From: Gaiellales bacterium
Lineage (GTDB): Bacteria; Actinomycetota; Thermoleophilia; BMS3ABIN01
Length of the DNA stretch: 64,000 nt
Direction: 5' to 3'
NCBI GenBank assembly: GCA_003599855.1
Contig: QZKG01000006.1
Location: 1 to 64,000 of the forward strand
Positions 42,578 through 52,190 of the stretch are shown piece after piece (position 1 is the stretch's first letter; each line of letters opens with the position of its first letter). The notes beneath the pieces are model-generated. The model did no database searches and was not told the DNA's origin. It saw only the letters and a list, made by a program, of their open reading frames with translations. The position numbers and the translations under genes were made by a program.

Positions 42578-42895
42578 CTACAACCCCGACTCGCCGGTTC
42601 TGATGGTGTAGATGGCGTCCACCGGCGAGATGAAGATCTTGCCGTCGCCCAGGTTGCCGGTGCCGGCGGATTTCATCAACGTGTCGATCAGGCGCTGGGT
42701 GTCCCTCTCGTTGACCACCAGCATCAGCATCGTCTTGGGCAGCTCGTCATACTGGACGTCGCCTACCTTGATGCCCTTCTGCTTGCCGCGGCCGTAGACG
42801 TTGCTCCTGGTCATCGAGACGAACCCGGCTTCCTCCAGGGCGCAGACTACCTTGTCGGCCAGGTTCGGCCGGATGATGGCCCTCACCATTTCCAT
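42578..42895 (-). CDS. nifI1: NifI1, PII-like nitrogenase regulator
   Basis: The 105-residue product has the short PII plan of NifI1: [20 protein letters not shown], a T-loop [20 protein letters not shown] and the [13 protein letters not shown] loop. The usual uridylylated Tyr context of GlnB is absent, so control is by ligand binding. It lies 34 bp after nifH and should form a hetero-oligomer with NifI2 that inhibits nitrogenase under nitrogen-replete conditions. GGAGATTC lies before the ATG. Confidence 0.93.
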   Translation of the reverse strand: MEMVRAIIRPNLADKVVCALEEAGFVSMTRSNVYGRGKQKGIKVGDVQYDELPKTMLMLVVNERDTQRLIDTLMKSAGTGNLGDGKIFISPVDAIYTIRTGESGL

Positions 42896-42929
42896 GGGAA
42901 TCTCCTTTGTCGGATCTTTGTCGGATGGC

Positions 42930-43834
<905 letters not shown>

Positions 43835-43895
43835 AAACTTGGGAGCGCGGGTTTGAGACAGATGCAGGGGTAGGGGGACTGCCGGGCCCGGCCCG

Positions 43896-45038
43896 TCAGC
43901 TCCCGGCGCGCTGGCGGCGCTCGCCGCTGTTCTCGGTGGCCGACAGCAGGTTGAAGACCTCGCTGAGATGCTCGAGAGTGATTATGCCAAGGAAAAGGCC
44001 GTTATCAACCACGGGGATGGCCTTGAGCCCCGACTCGTTCATCTTCTCGAAGACGCGGGCGAAGTCGGCGTCGGGGGCGACGGTGGGGAACTCGGTGACC
44101 ATCACGTCGCCGACGCTGGCTCCGGGGCCGCGCTGGTGCAGCCCCACCAGCAGGTTGCTGCGGGTGAGGAGCCCCACCAGCTGGCCCTCGCCCCCCAGCA
44201 CCGGGAAGTCCTCCTGGTATGAATGGAGGGCGATGTTGACCACATCCCCCAGGGGCATCTCCGGCCTGACCGCGTCGTGCCGGCCGGTGAGGGCCTGGCG
44301 CACAGTCAGCTTTTCGAGGATGTTCTTCATCTCCGCGCCGGTGGCCTCCTGGCTGGCGCCGAAGAAGATGAAGACGGCGATGATGATCCAGAGGTAGGCG
44401 CCGGTGTAGAGCCCGACCATGCCAAGCAGGAAGGCGAGGGTCTGCCCAACGGTCTTGGCGATGCGGGTCGCCTGGATCGACGGCATGAACATGGAGAGCA
44501 CGCTCCTGAGCACCCGGCCGCCGTCCAGGGGGAAGGCCGGCATCAGGTTGAAAACCGCCAGCATGACGTTGATGAAGAGGATGTAGGTGAAGAACCCCAG
44601 GAATGACGGCTTGAGCAGGAAGTCCAGGAACTCTTCAGCGGTCATGGACGCCAGGGAGCCCCAGTTGAACAGCACCACCGGCAGCAGCAGCAGGGCGATG
44701 ATGACATTGGTCAGGGGCCCCACTATCGACACCAGCAGCTCCTTCTTCGGCTCGTCGGGCATGCTCTTCAGCTGCGAGACCCCGCCGATGGGGAGCAGGG
44801 TGATGCTATCCACTTCGGCGCCGAAGTGGATAGCCATCTTGGAGTGGGCCATCTCGTGGATGACGACGCAGAGGAACAGGACCGTGATCACGAAGGCGCC
44901 GTAGACAGCCCCCGCCTGGGGGTTGTCTGAGTTGAAGCTGGCGAAAGCATAGGCTGCGTAGGCGACTATCAGAAAGAATGTCAGGTGGACGCGGAGCTCG
45001 ATTCCCAGCAGGCGGCCGATTTTGAAAGACCACTTCAT
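43896..45038 (-). CDS. Site-2 protease family (M50) with CBS domains
   Basis: The 380-residue product has about six helices with the intramembrane metal site: HEMAHS (HExxH, near residue 63) and FPLDGGR, whose Asp is the third ligand. Two CBS domains follow (about 250-370) and probably sense adenosine nucleotides. Such proteases cut transmembrane anchors of regulatory proteins (SpoIVFB-like group). It is downstream of the DUF362 gene on the same strand, 51 bp away, and upstream of nifH by 138 bp. The substrate is unknown. Confidence 0.9.
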   Translation of the reverse strand: MKWSFKIGRLLGIELRVHLTFFLIVAYAAYAFASFNSDNPQAGAVYGAFVITVLFLCVVIHEMAHSKMAIHFGAEVDSITLLPIGGVSQLKSMPDEPKKELLVSIVGPLTNVIIALLLLPVVLFNWGSLASMTAEEFLDFLLKPSFLGFFTYILFINVMLAVFNLMPAFPLDGGRVLRSVLSMFMPSIQATRIAKTVGQTLAFLLGMVGLYTGAYLWIIIAVFIFFGASQEATGAEMKNILEKLTVRQALTGRHDAVRPEMPLGDVVNIALHSYQEDFPVLGGEGQLVGLLTRSNLLVGLHQRGPGASVGDVMVTEFPTVAPDADFARVFEKMNESGLKAIPVVDNGLFLGIITLEHLSEVFNLLSATENSGERRQRAGS

Positions 45039-45089
45039 ATCAGGTTATCTACCTCCCGGACGGTTTGCCAAAACCAGGCGGCGGCAAGG

Positions 45090-46226
45090 CTACACCAGCC
45101 TGCGGGCCAGCCAGCTGCGCCTGAGCTCCATGGCCCCGGTGGGGCAGAGCTCGTTGCAGCAGTAACACTCGATGCAGCGCTCCCGGTCGATGACTGGGTA
45201 GGGCGCCATGCTGATAGCCGCCACCGGGCAGGCGAGCCGGCACTGCCCGCACTGCGTGCAGACAGATTCAGCGCAGGCCGGCTGGACCCTGGTCAGGCGG
45301 TCGGCGACGGCGAAGAGGAAGGAGGGCAGGTTGCGCTTCAGACCGCCGGGCTTTCTGAACCTGACGGCGGCTTCCCGGATGGACACCCCGGCGATGTCGA
45401 TCGACCCGAGGTCGCCGATGCCCAGGCCGCGGCCGGCGGCGATGCGGGTGGTGGCCACCTCGCCGGGCCTGAAGCCGGCGATGGCGGTGGCGATGGCGTC
45501 CAGGGCCACCGGGTCAGGTGAGGCCAGAACCAGCCCCACCTGCCGGGGTTCCCCGTGCCGGGGGCCGGAGCCCTCCATGCCGACGATGGCATCCATGATG
45601 GCGAAGCCGGGCTTCAGGGCCGAGAATATGTCCACCACCGCGGCGCTAAAACGCTCGTATGATCCTGCACGGTGGGCCTTCTTGCGCGTACGGGCGGCGA
45701 CGGCCCCGAACATGTTCTTCACCGCGCCGGTGTACATGGTGTTCTCGTGGGTCTTGAGCTTGGGCAGGGTGATGATGGCATCGGCCTCAAGGGCCAGTCG
45801 GGCGGCGTAGATGCTGGAGAGCCACTGGCCGCCGGGCACCTCGGTCTCGACGTAGGGCCGCTCCACCTGCTCGAACTGGAACGAATCCGCTCCCATCTCG
45901 TCGCAGGCCTGCTTCACGCCCGAAGCCTCGATAGCGCTGTCCTCGCCGCCAACGAAGAGGAACCCGGGGGAGTCCGCCACCAGCGGCTCGCCGCCGGCTT
46001 CACGCACCATGGCGATGGCTGCCTTGACCATGGCCGGGTGGGTGGTGACCGCCGCTTCGGGCGGGACCGGGGCCAGCAGGTTGGCCTTGATCAGGACGCG
46101 GTCGCCGGGACTGACAGCGGCGGCGAGTCCGCCGGCATTCTCGACCGCCGCCGCGACGGCAGCGGTCACGGCTGCCTCATCGTAGTCCTCGCAGCGCTCG
46201 ACGGCGACGGTTGCGCTATGGTTCAT
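45090..46226 (-). CDS. DUF362 protein with two 4Fe-4S motifs
   Basis: The 378-residue product has a DUF362 domain (about 1-290; VLIKANLLAPVPPEAAVTTH, ITLPKLKTHENTMYTGAVKNMFG in two pieces). A bacterial-type ferredoxin pair follows, CTQCGQCRLACP and CIECYCCNELCP, each with the fourth Cys for a 4Fe-4S cluster. DUF362 proteins are common in anaerobes and suspected to be redox enzymes. The start at 46226 (MNHSATVAVERC) is chosen because the domain begins there. It may be co-transcribed with the M50 protease. Confidence 0.87.
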   Translation of the reverse strand: MNHSATVAVERCEDYDEAAVTAAVAAAVENAGGLAAAVSPGDRVLIKANLLAPVPPEAAVTTHPAMVKAAIAMVREAGGEPLVADSPGFLFVGGEDSAIEASGVKQACDEMGADSFQFEQVERPYVETEVPGGQWLSSIYAARLALEADAIITLPKLKTHENTMYTGAVKNMFGAVAARTRKKAHRAGSYERFSAAVVDIFSALKPGFAIMDAIVGMEGSGPRHGEPRQVGLVLASPDPVALDAIATAIAGFRPGEVATTRIAAGRGLGIGDLGSIDIAGVSIREAAVRFRKPGGLKRNLPSFLFAVADRLTRVQPACAESVCTQCGQCRLACPVAAISMAPYPVIDRERCIECYCCNELCPTGAMELRRSWLARRLV

Positions 46227-46360
46227 GGGAAGATTTCGCGTCCTGTTTGCACAGAGACAGTATAGCTCAAGTCGGTGAAGGCGCCCGGGCGTGCCTGGGC
46301 GAAGGCTTGCCCTGTCCCTGCCTTGAGCCGTCAATGCCGGGGGGGTCGATCAATGACCGC

Positions 46361-46392
46361 AACAAAAAAACGGCGCGCCGGGCGCGCCGTTT
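46361..46392 (-). terminator. Terminator of the holB-rdgB operon
   Basis: On the minus strand an AAACGGCGCG stem with complementary CGCGCCGTTT and a short loop is followed by a run of T (seven or eight). It lies 128 bp after the rdgB stop. The other bases between 46227 and 46519 show no gene. Confidence 0.85.
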
Positions 46393-46519
46393 GCCTTTCC
46401 ATCAATCGGCCGGTCCGGGAGCCCCCGGCGATGCCGGTAAGGAAAGAAAACCTTAGAGGCCCTTCCGCCCTAAGCCCTAAAAGTCCTCAAACCTCCGCCA
46501 AAGCCCCAGCTAAAAAAAC

Positions 46520-47125
46520 TTAGCCTCCCCGGAGCTTGTCCAGCATTCCGAGGGCTGCCCGGGCACGGTGACTAATGCGGTTCTTCTCTTCGGCAGGAAG
46601 CTCCGAAACCTTTAGCGAATAATCCGCGGGAATGAAGAGCGGGTCATAGCCGAAACCGCCGGCGGCTCCCGGCTCATGGGCGATGCTGCCTTCGAAGATG
46701 CCCTCGGATACCAGCTCGCCTCCGTCCGGGGCCACCGCCACCAGGACGCAGACGAAGCGGGCGCTGCGGTCATCAGCCCCGGCGAGCTCCGCCAGCAGCT
46801 TCCCGTTGTTGTCTGCGTCAGTGGCGCCCTCGCCGGCGTAACGGGCTGAATAGATGCCCGGGGCGCCGCCCAGGGCCTGCACCTCGATGCCGGAATCGTC
46901 CGCCATCACCCAGGGGGCTTCCCCAGGACTCCGGGCGGCAAGCTGCTCATGAACCGCCTGGGCCTTTAGGCGGGCGTTCTCCTCGAAGGTGTCCCCCGTC
47001 TCCGGCGGCAGGGTCAGCCCGGCCGGCAGCGGCTCAACGTGGATGCCCGCCATGATCGCCTCGAACTCCCGGGCCTTGTTGGGGTTGCCGCTGGCAAGAA
47101 TTATCCTCGAAGGCAGCTCGGCCAT
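46520..47125 (-). CDS. rdgB: XTP/dITP pyrophosphatase (RdgB/HAM1)
   Basis: The 201-residue product has the Ham1 motif ASGNPNKAREFEAI (about 12-25), TFEENARLKA, the catalytic Asp in MADDSGIEVQALGG, YSARYAG, and GGFGYDPLF near the end. It hydrolyses non-canonical purine triphosphates (dITP, XTP) to the monophosphate and pyrophosphate, which keeps them out of DNA and RNA. It is the last gene of the operon and follows rph by 39 bp, an order conserved in many actinobacteria and Firmicutes. Confidence 0.93.
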   Translation of the reverse strand: MAELPSRIILASGNPNKAREFEAIMAGIHVEPLPAGLTLPPETGDTFEENARLKAQAVHEQLAARSPGEAPWVMADDSGIEVQALGGAPGIYSARYAGEGATDADNNGKLLAELAGADDRSARFVCVLVAVAPDGGELVSEGIFEGSIAHEPGAAGGFGYDPLFIPADYSLKVSELPAEEKNRISHRARAALGMLDKLRGG

Positions 47126-47164
47126 CTCATTCCTCGCGCTGCGTCCATGGATCCTGGGCGGCCG

Positions 47165-47920
47165 TCATCCCGCTACGGCCTTCAGCTGGGCCGCGGCGAT
47201 CGTTTCGATGCCGCCGGCGGCCAGGTCGATCATCCGGTCGAGGGCGTCGCGGCCAAAGGCGGCCCCTTCGGCGGTGGCCTGGACCTCGACCAGCTTGCCG
47301 GAGCCGGTCATGACCACGTTCATGTCCACTTCGGCGGCGTTGTCCTCGCGGTAATCGAGGTCCAGCACCGGCTCGCCCTCGCAGATGCCCACGCTCACGG
47401 CAGCCACAGAATCAGTCAGCGGCAGCTCGGGGATGTACTGCTCGTCCACGAGTTTCTTGAGCGCCAGGTGCAGGGCGACGTAAGCCCCGGAAACCGAGGC
47501 GCAGCGGGTGCCGCCGTCAGCCTGGATCACGTCGCAGTCCACCATCACGGTGCGGTCGCCCAGCCGGTACAGGTCGACTACGCTCCTGAGGCTGCGCCCC
47601 ACCAGCCGCTGGATCTCCAGGGTCCTTCCCTTCTGCTTCCCGGCGACCGCCTCGCGGAAGGTGCGCTCCGGGGTCGAGGCGGGCAGCATGCTGTACTCGG
47701 CGGTCACCCAGCCGCTGCCCTTCCCCCTGAGCCAGGGCGGGACGCCGTCCTGGACCATGGCGGTGCAGATGACGCGGGTTTTGCCGGCCTCGATGAGGGC
47801 CGAGCCGTTGAAGACGACTTCCGGGCGGCCTGCCGGCCCGGGCCAGTCGATGAAGCCGGGGGTCACCTTCAGCGTCCTGAGTTCGTCGGCCTTGCGCCCG
47901 GAGTTCCGCTCGAAGCCCAT
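47165..47920 (-). CDS. rph: Ribonuclease PH
   Basis: The 251-residue product trims the 3' ends of tRNA precursors by phosphorolysis. The family motifs are present: a basic patch in RTFREAVAGKQKGRTLEIQRL(split) with Arg residues for phosphate and RNA, DCDVIQADGG (catalytic Asp), and DLDYRED. ATG 47920 coincides with the last base of the queT stop, giving direct translational coupling. Function is well supported by family and neighbourhood (murI-rph-rdgB). Confidence 0.94.
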   Translation of the reverse strand: MGFERNSGRKADELRTLKVTPGFIDWPGPAGRPEVVFNGSALIEAGKTRVICTAMVQDGVPPWLRGKGSGWVTAEYSMLPASTPERTFREAVAGKQKGRTLEIQRLVGRSLRSVVDLYRLGDRTVMVDCDVIQADGGTRCASVSGAYVALHLALKKLVDEQYIPELPLTDSVAAVSVGICEGEPVLDLDYREDNAAEVDMNVVMTGSGKLVEVQATAEGAAFGRDALDRMIDLAAGGIETIAAAQLKAVAG

Positions 47921-48411
47921 CAGGAACCCTGCCCCTCGAGGCCGATCAGTGACGGACGGTTCTTGAGCATGATGAACAGCGGCACGCCCAAAGCCGCCAT
48001 CACCGCTGCCTCACCCAGCCCGACCCACAAGACCGAAGGCCAGTAAGGGAAGCCGCCGGCAACATAGAGGACGACCGCAACGCCGAAAGCGTTGGTGATG
48101 ACCGGCATGGTGAGCGCGGGCCAGCGCGGGCCGATGGCGCGCATGGCGACGGCGGCGAGCAGGGTCATGGCGGCGCCCAGGGTCACGTCCAGCATGCCGA
48201 AGGAGAAGCCCAGGGGGATGCCGATGGCGTTGGCCAGCATGCATCCGACCCACAGGCCCGGCACGGCGGCCGTGTCGAAGCAGGCCAGCACCATGAACAT
48301 CTCGGAGATGCGGAACTGCACCTGGCTGAAGCCCAGGGGGCCCAGGTTGACGGTGAGGATGGCGTACAGCGCCGCGATCAGCGCGCCCCGCGTGATCAGT
48401 TTTGAATCCAT
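47920..48411 (-). CDS. QueT-like transporter component
   Basis: The 163-residue product has five to six helices and resembles the QueT family of ECF S-components, which import a queuosine precursor. ALIAALYAILTVNLGPLGFSQ and QFRISEMFMVL near the N-terminus are characteristic. It needs an ECF energy-coupling module encoded elsewhere. It overlaps the murI stop by 16 bases and ends at the rph start. No preQ1 riboswitch can be placed here because the upstream DNA is the murI coding sequence. Confidence 0.8.
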   Translation of the reverse strand: MDSKLITRGALIAALYAILTVNLGPLGFSQVQFRISEMFMVLACFDTAAVPGLWVGCMLANAIGIPLGFSFGMLDVTLGAAMTLLAAVAMRAIGPRWPALTMPVITNAFGVAVVLYVAGGFPYWPSVLWVGLGEAAVMAALGVPLFIMLKNRPSLIGLEGQGS

Positions 48412-49232
48412 GCGACATCAATCCTTTCCAGCTCAGACAGGTCCATTCTGCTCACGTCGCCAAAGGGCATCTGCAGGAAGCGCGCCCCCGCGGTCACGAA
48501 CGATTCCAGGTCGCCGGTGCAGAGGAAGGAGTAGCCGCCCTCGTTCCCGGGGTCGCTCTCGATATCCTTGCGCTCGAGGACCTCGCCAACCTCCCGGGCG
48601 ATCTCCCGGGCGGAGTTCACCAGAGTGACCCCGCGCCCCAGCAGCCGCTGCAACAGTTGCGAGGCCAGCGGATAGTGCGTCGACCCCAGGATGACGGTGT
48701 CAACCTCCGCCTGCCTGAGCGGCTCGACGAAGCCCTTGACCGTTTCCACGTCGGCCTCGGAGATGGCCTCGCCGCGCTGGATCACCTCCGCCAGGCCGGG
48801 ACAGGCCTGCAGGGTGATCTGAAGGCCTGCGTCCAGGTTGAGCAGCGCCTTCTCGTAGCTACCGCTGGCGATGGTCGCCTCGGTGGCCAACACGCCGATC
48901 CTGCGGCTCCGCGTGGACTGCACCGCCGCCGCGGCCCCGGGCTGGACCGCGCCGATGATCGACGCCTCCAGGTGCTCCTGCAGCCAGGGCAGGGCCGCCG
49001 CCGTGGCGCTGTTGCAGGCCACTACCAGCAGCTTGATATCGCTCTCCATCAGCCTCCGGGCGATCTGGTAGGAGAACGCCCTCAGCTCCTCCAGGCTCCG
49101 GGGCCCGTACGGGAAGCGGCCGGTGTCCCCCAGGTAGATGAAATCCTCCGCGGGGTGCGCCACCAGGCACTCGTGCAGCACGGTCAGCCCCCCGATGCCC
49201 GAATCGAACATGCCTATGGGGCGGCTGTCCAA
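48396..49232 (-). CDS. murI: Glutamate racemase homologue, second Cys replaced
   Basis: The 278-residue product has MFDSGIGGLTVL, YLGDTGRFPYG and the first catalytic cysteine in VVACNSAT (Cys about 74). The second catalytic site normally reads GCTHYPL, but here it is GSTHYPL, so the second Cys is Ser (TCG codon, unambiguous in the sequence). Racemases of this family use both cysteines to interconvert L- and D-glutamate for peptidoglycan. The protein is otherwise complete. Activity may be reduced, one-sided or changed. The operon position is the conserved one. Confidence 0.88.
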   Translation of the reverse strand: MDSRPIGMFDSGIGGLTVLHECLVAHPAEDFIYLGDTGRFPYGPRSLEELRAFSYQIARRLMESDIKLLVVACNSATAAALPWLQEHLEASIIGAVQPGAAAAVQSTRSRRIGVLATEATIASGSYEKALLNLDAGLQITLQACPGLAEVIQRGEAISEADVETVKGFVEPLRQAEVDTVILGSTHYPLASQLLQRLLGRGVTLVNSAREIAREVGEVLERKDIESDPGNEGGYSFLCTGDLESFVTAGARFLQMPFGDVSRMDLSELERIDVAWIQN

Positions 49233-50051
49233 CTAACGCCTCCTCTTGCGCTTCTTCGCCCGCTCGACATCGGCAAGGCTGACCTCCACCTGCTTGCCCT
49301 CGCCCACGTCGATGACGATGGCCTCCTTGGGAACGGCATAATCGACGACGGTGCCGTCGCCCTTGCGCGTCCGGACCTGCGACCCCCGCGCCGGCGCCTT
49401 CTGCTTGAACTCGCGGTAGACCTCGTTCTCGTACTTGAGGCAGCACATCAGGCGTCCGCAGATGCCGGAGATCTTCATGGGATTCAACGGAAGGTTCTGC
49501 TCCTTGGCCATGCGGATTGAGACCGGCTGCTGGTCCCCGGCAAAGGAGGTGCAGCAGAGCTTGCGGCCGCAGGGGCCGTAACCGCCGATGAGGCGAGCCT
49601 CGTCGCGCACGCCCACCTGACGGAACTCGATCCGGGTCTTGAACTGGCGCGCCAGCTCCTCCACCAGCTTGCGGAAATCCACCCGCTCCTCGGCGAAAAA
49701 GGAGATGACGACCTTGCCGCCGTCGAAGACGACCTCGGTATTGATCAGCCTCATGTCGAGGCCGTGTTTGGCCACTTTTTCCTCGCAGGCGGCAGCCACC
49801 CGCTCGGCGAGTTTCTCGTTACGGGCGGCGGTGGACAGGTCGCTCCTGGTCGCCTTGCGCACCACTTTCTCCAGGGGAGAAGGGACCTCTTTGGGGTCGA
49901 CCTCGTGGTTGGCGACTACGACCTTCCCCAGCTCGATGCCCCGGCTTGTGCGGACGACGACCTGGTCGCCAGCCTCGAGTTCGAGTCCGTTGGGGTCGAA
50001 GGAATAGACCTTGCCGCCGCTCCGGAATACTACTTCCGCCAGTTCCGGCAC
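49233..50051 (-). CDS. PSP1 domain protein (YaaT/RicT-like)
   Basis: The 272-residue product has the PSP1 C-terminal domain with GGYGPCGRKLCCTSF and ICGRLMCCLKYE, a cysteine set that in Bacillus RicT helps bind 4Fe-4S clusters in the RicAFT complex. RicAFT supports RNase Y-dependent mRNA processing. A Lys/Arg-rich tail ends it. The gene starts directly before holB's end (two bases) and ends just before murI, the yaaT-holB order typical of Firmicutes. Partners RicA and RicF are not in the window. Confidence 0.88.
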   Translation of the reverse strand: MPELAEVVFRSGGKVYSFDPNGLELEAGDQVVVRTSRGIELGKVVVANHEVDPKEVPSPLEKVVRKATRSDLSTAARNEKLAERVAAACEEKVAKHGLDMRLINTEVVFDGGKVVISFFAEERVDFRKLVEELARQFKTRIEFRQVGVRDEARLIGGYGPCGRKLCCTSFAGDQQPVSIRMAKEQNLPLNPMKISGICGRLMCCLKYENEVYREFKQKAPARGSQVRTRKGDGTVVDYAVPKEAIVIDVGEGKQVEVSLADVERAKKRKRRR

Positions 50052-50053
50052 GG

Positions 50054-51169
50054 TTATAAGACCTCCAGCAATTCATAGAACATGGCCTGCAACGCAAGCT
50101 CCAAATCGATATTATAGCCTAGTTTCGCGCGGGTGGCCTCGACAACGGCCACTGCCCGGCGGTAGTCTTCGGTCCGGGAGGGGAGGGCGAGGCCTTCCAG
50201 CTCCAGCTCGTAATCCTTGTTGTAGACCGCTTCGATGGCTCCCGAAGCGGTCACCATCAGGTCCCTGAACCAGGTGCCGATCATGTCGAGGGCCAGCGCC
50301 ACTTCAGCGCGGCGGGCGGCCGTCTCGCGGCGGTGGGCGTCCTGCTCCTGCTGCCTGCGGGTAGCCGAGAAGAAGCCTTCCGGCGGCTGTTCCACCCCGG
50401 CTCCCTCCAGCGAGCCCTCCACCTCGGCCAGCAGTTCCGCTGCCAGTCGCGCCGGGGTCGTCCCGGTGTCTCCCCGGGTAAGGCGCGCAGCCGCCTCGAT
50501 ATAACGCTGACGCCGCCCTGCCAGGGCCGGGTCGGACGCGAGCTCCTCTGCCAGCGCCAGGTTGCCCCGGCTCACCCTGGCAAAGGCCTGGGCCATCACC
50601 GGGCTCAGGTCCGCCTGCTCCCGCAGGCGCTCCTCGATGCGCTCGGGTCTGACCGGCTGGAAGCGGATGAGCTGGCAGCGGGAGACGATGGTGGGCAGCA
50701 CCTGGTCGATGCCCGAGGCGATCAGCAGGAAGTAGGCGAAAGGGGGCGGCTCCTCCAGGGTCTTGAGGAAGGCGTTGGCGCTCTCGGAGTTGAAAGCTTC
50801 CGCCGGTGACATGATGTAGACGCGGGCCTGCCCTTCTCCGGGATGGAGGTTTACGGAGCGGTTGACCTCCCGCACCTGGTCCACGGTGATGAAGGCCCCC
50901 ACGGGCTCCACCATGACGATGTCCGGGTGGACGCCCCGCAGGGCCTTCTCGCAGTCGTCGCACCCCCCGCACCCGCCCGCGCCGCAGACCAGGGCCGCGG
51001 CGAAGCGGCGTGCGGCCTCCACCTTGCCGGTGCCGCCGGTTCCGTGGAAGAGGTAGGCGTGGCTGGGCGCGCCGCTTCCCAGGATGTTGTCCAGTATCCC
51101 GGCGGCGTGCTCCTGGCCGGTGAGGCCGTCGAATATCGATGGGCTGTCGTTTGTGGCTGCGTCCGGCAA
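50054..51169 (-). CDS. holB: DNA polymerase III delta prime subunit
   Basis: The 371-residue product has a clamp-loader AAA+ fold. There is a P-loop-like GTGGTGKVEAA (about 43-53, with Val where an active Walker A has Thr or Ser), a four-Cys zinc module in CGAGGCGGCDDCEKAL, and the SRC arginine-finger motif in TIVSRCQ. Delta prime is the rigid stator that contributes the Arg finger, so the weak Walker A fits. It is the first gene of the operon down to rdgB, diverging from the DUF1992 gene. Confidence 0.9.
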   Translation of the reverse strand: MPDAATNDSPSIFDGLTGQEHAAGILDNILGSGAPSHAYLFHGTGGTGKVEAARRFAAALVCGAGGCGGCDDCEKALRGVHPDIVMVEPVGAFITVDQVREVNRSVNLHPGEGQARVYIMSPAEAFNSESANAFLKTLEEPPPFAYFLLIASGIDQVLPTIVSRCQLIRFQPVRPERIEERLREQADLSPVMAQAFARVSRGNLALAEELASDPALAGRRQRYIEAAARLTRGDTGTTPARLAAELLAEVEGSLEGAGVEQPPEGFFSATRRQQEQDAHRRETAARRAEVALALDMIGTWFRDLMVTASGAIEAVYNKDYELELEGLALPSRTEDYRRAVAVVEATRAKLGYNIDLELALQAMFYELLEVL

Positions 51170-51282
51170 GTCCGGCTACCTCCCTGATGGTTGCATCAGT
51201 CTATATGGTAACCGTTCCGGTTAGCCAGTTGCGAGGGGATGGCTGTTCGGCGGCATTGGAAGCGGAACATGCTTCCATTATT

Positions 51283-51621
51283 ATGAGTAGAGTCATGGAA
51301 TGGTTTGAAAGACTTGCGGAGAAGCGTATCCTCGAGGCGCAGCGGGAAGGCGCCTTCGACGACCTGCCCGGCAGCGGCCGGCCCCTCCCCCGGGACCGCT
51401 TCGCCCGGCTCAACCCGGAGCTGCGCATGGCGGCGCGGGTGCTGGCCAACTCCGGCTACGCCCCGGAGGAGGTCAGCCTGCTGAAGGAGTTGGCCGCGGC
51501 GCGGCAGCAGCTGGGAGCGGCCAGAACGGCCGAGGAGCGCGAGCGGCTGATCCGCGAATACAGCCTGGCGGAGCTGCGGCTGAACCTGGCCCTGGAGCGC
51601 CACCGGCGCTTCTTCGGGTGA
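51283..51621 (+). CDS. DUF1992 (DnaJ-C28-like) protein
   Basis: The 112-residue product has the DUF1992 features: ERLAEKRILEAQREGAFDDLPGSGRPL (two adjacent motifs), RMAARVLANSGYAPEE, and a Arg/Leu/Glu-rich C-terminal helix. The family occurs as free-standing bacterial proteins and in DNAJC28 of mitochondria; its function is not known. ATG 51283 is preferred; ATG 51295 is another option. It diverges from holB and no partner is evident. Confidence 0.85.
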   Translation: MSRVMEWFERLAEKRILEAQREGAFDDLPGSGRPLPRDRFARLNPELRMAARVLANSGYAPEEVSLLKELAAARQQLGAARTAEERERLIREYSLAELRLNLALERHRRFFG

Positions 51622-51698
51622 ATTCCCAAGACCGCTCGCATTTCAAACTGACATGCTGGCCGCACATTCGGTGAATCGATTGGTTCGACATTTACGCT

Positions 51699-52117
51699 TT
51701 ATCGATGCAGCCACCCCCAAAGTAAATATAGTGCGAAGCCGGCGAAAGCGATGCGGACTACGATACTGTATAGAGAATGCCCAAGGCGTGCGCGCTCTCG
51801 ACGCATAGGAAACGGCGGATCTTCCCTCCAAAAGGATCCCCAGTTCAGACCGAAGTGATAGACCTTGTCGGTGGTCTCGAGCCGCAAAACATAGCCTGGG
51901 AGGAAGAACGGAGAACGAATACAGTAAAGAATTGCACTCTGATGTCGTCATACTGAACCATCCAGTCTCCACACTCCAGGTGGTCATCAAACAGCTTGAG
52001 TATGGCGCGACGGGATGACACCCAATCCGAACCGCGCTTCATCTGATCGCCTTCAGCCGTAGTAGCCTTGGTCATGCATTTGTGGAGGAGTCTGACCATC
52101 GCTATGCTGTCGAACAA
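51699..52117 (-). pseudogene. PH-like small membrane protein gene, frameshifted
   Basis: Two minus-strand frames join into one plausible protein. The first, with likely start ATG 52042, reads DWVSSRRAILKLFDDHLECGDWMV and FFTVFVLRS. The second continues PFFLPGYVLRLE, VYHFGLNWGSFW and a C-terminal hydrophobic helix (IAFAGFALYLLWGW). The frames shift between about 51905 and 51915, where short C/T runs occur. Proteins with a W-I/V-Y...PGYVL...FGLN...FW pattern look like small PH-type domains. Either a decayed gene or a sequence error; function unknown. Confidence 0.5.
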
Positions 52118-52190
52118 TGATTAGATGGTATGTATAATCTGCAGACAAAGACTATTACTTTCTGTCTGAGAAATGAATGGGTTCTTCGCG

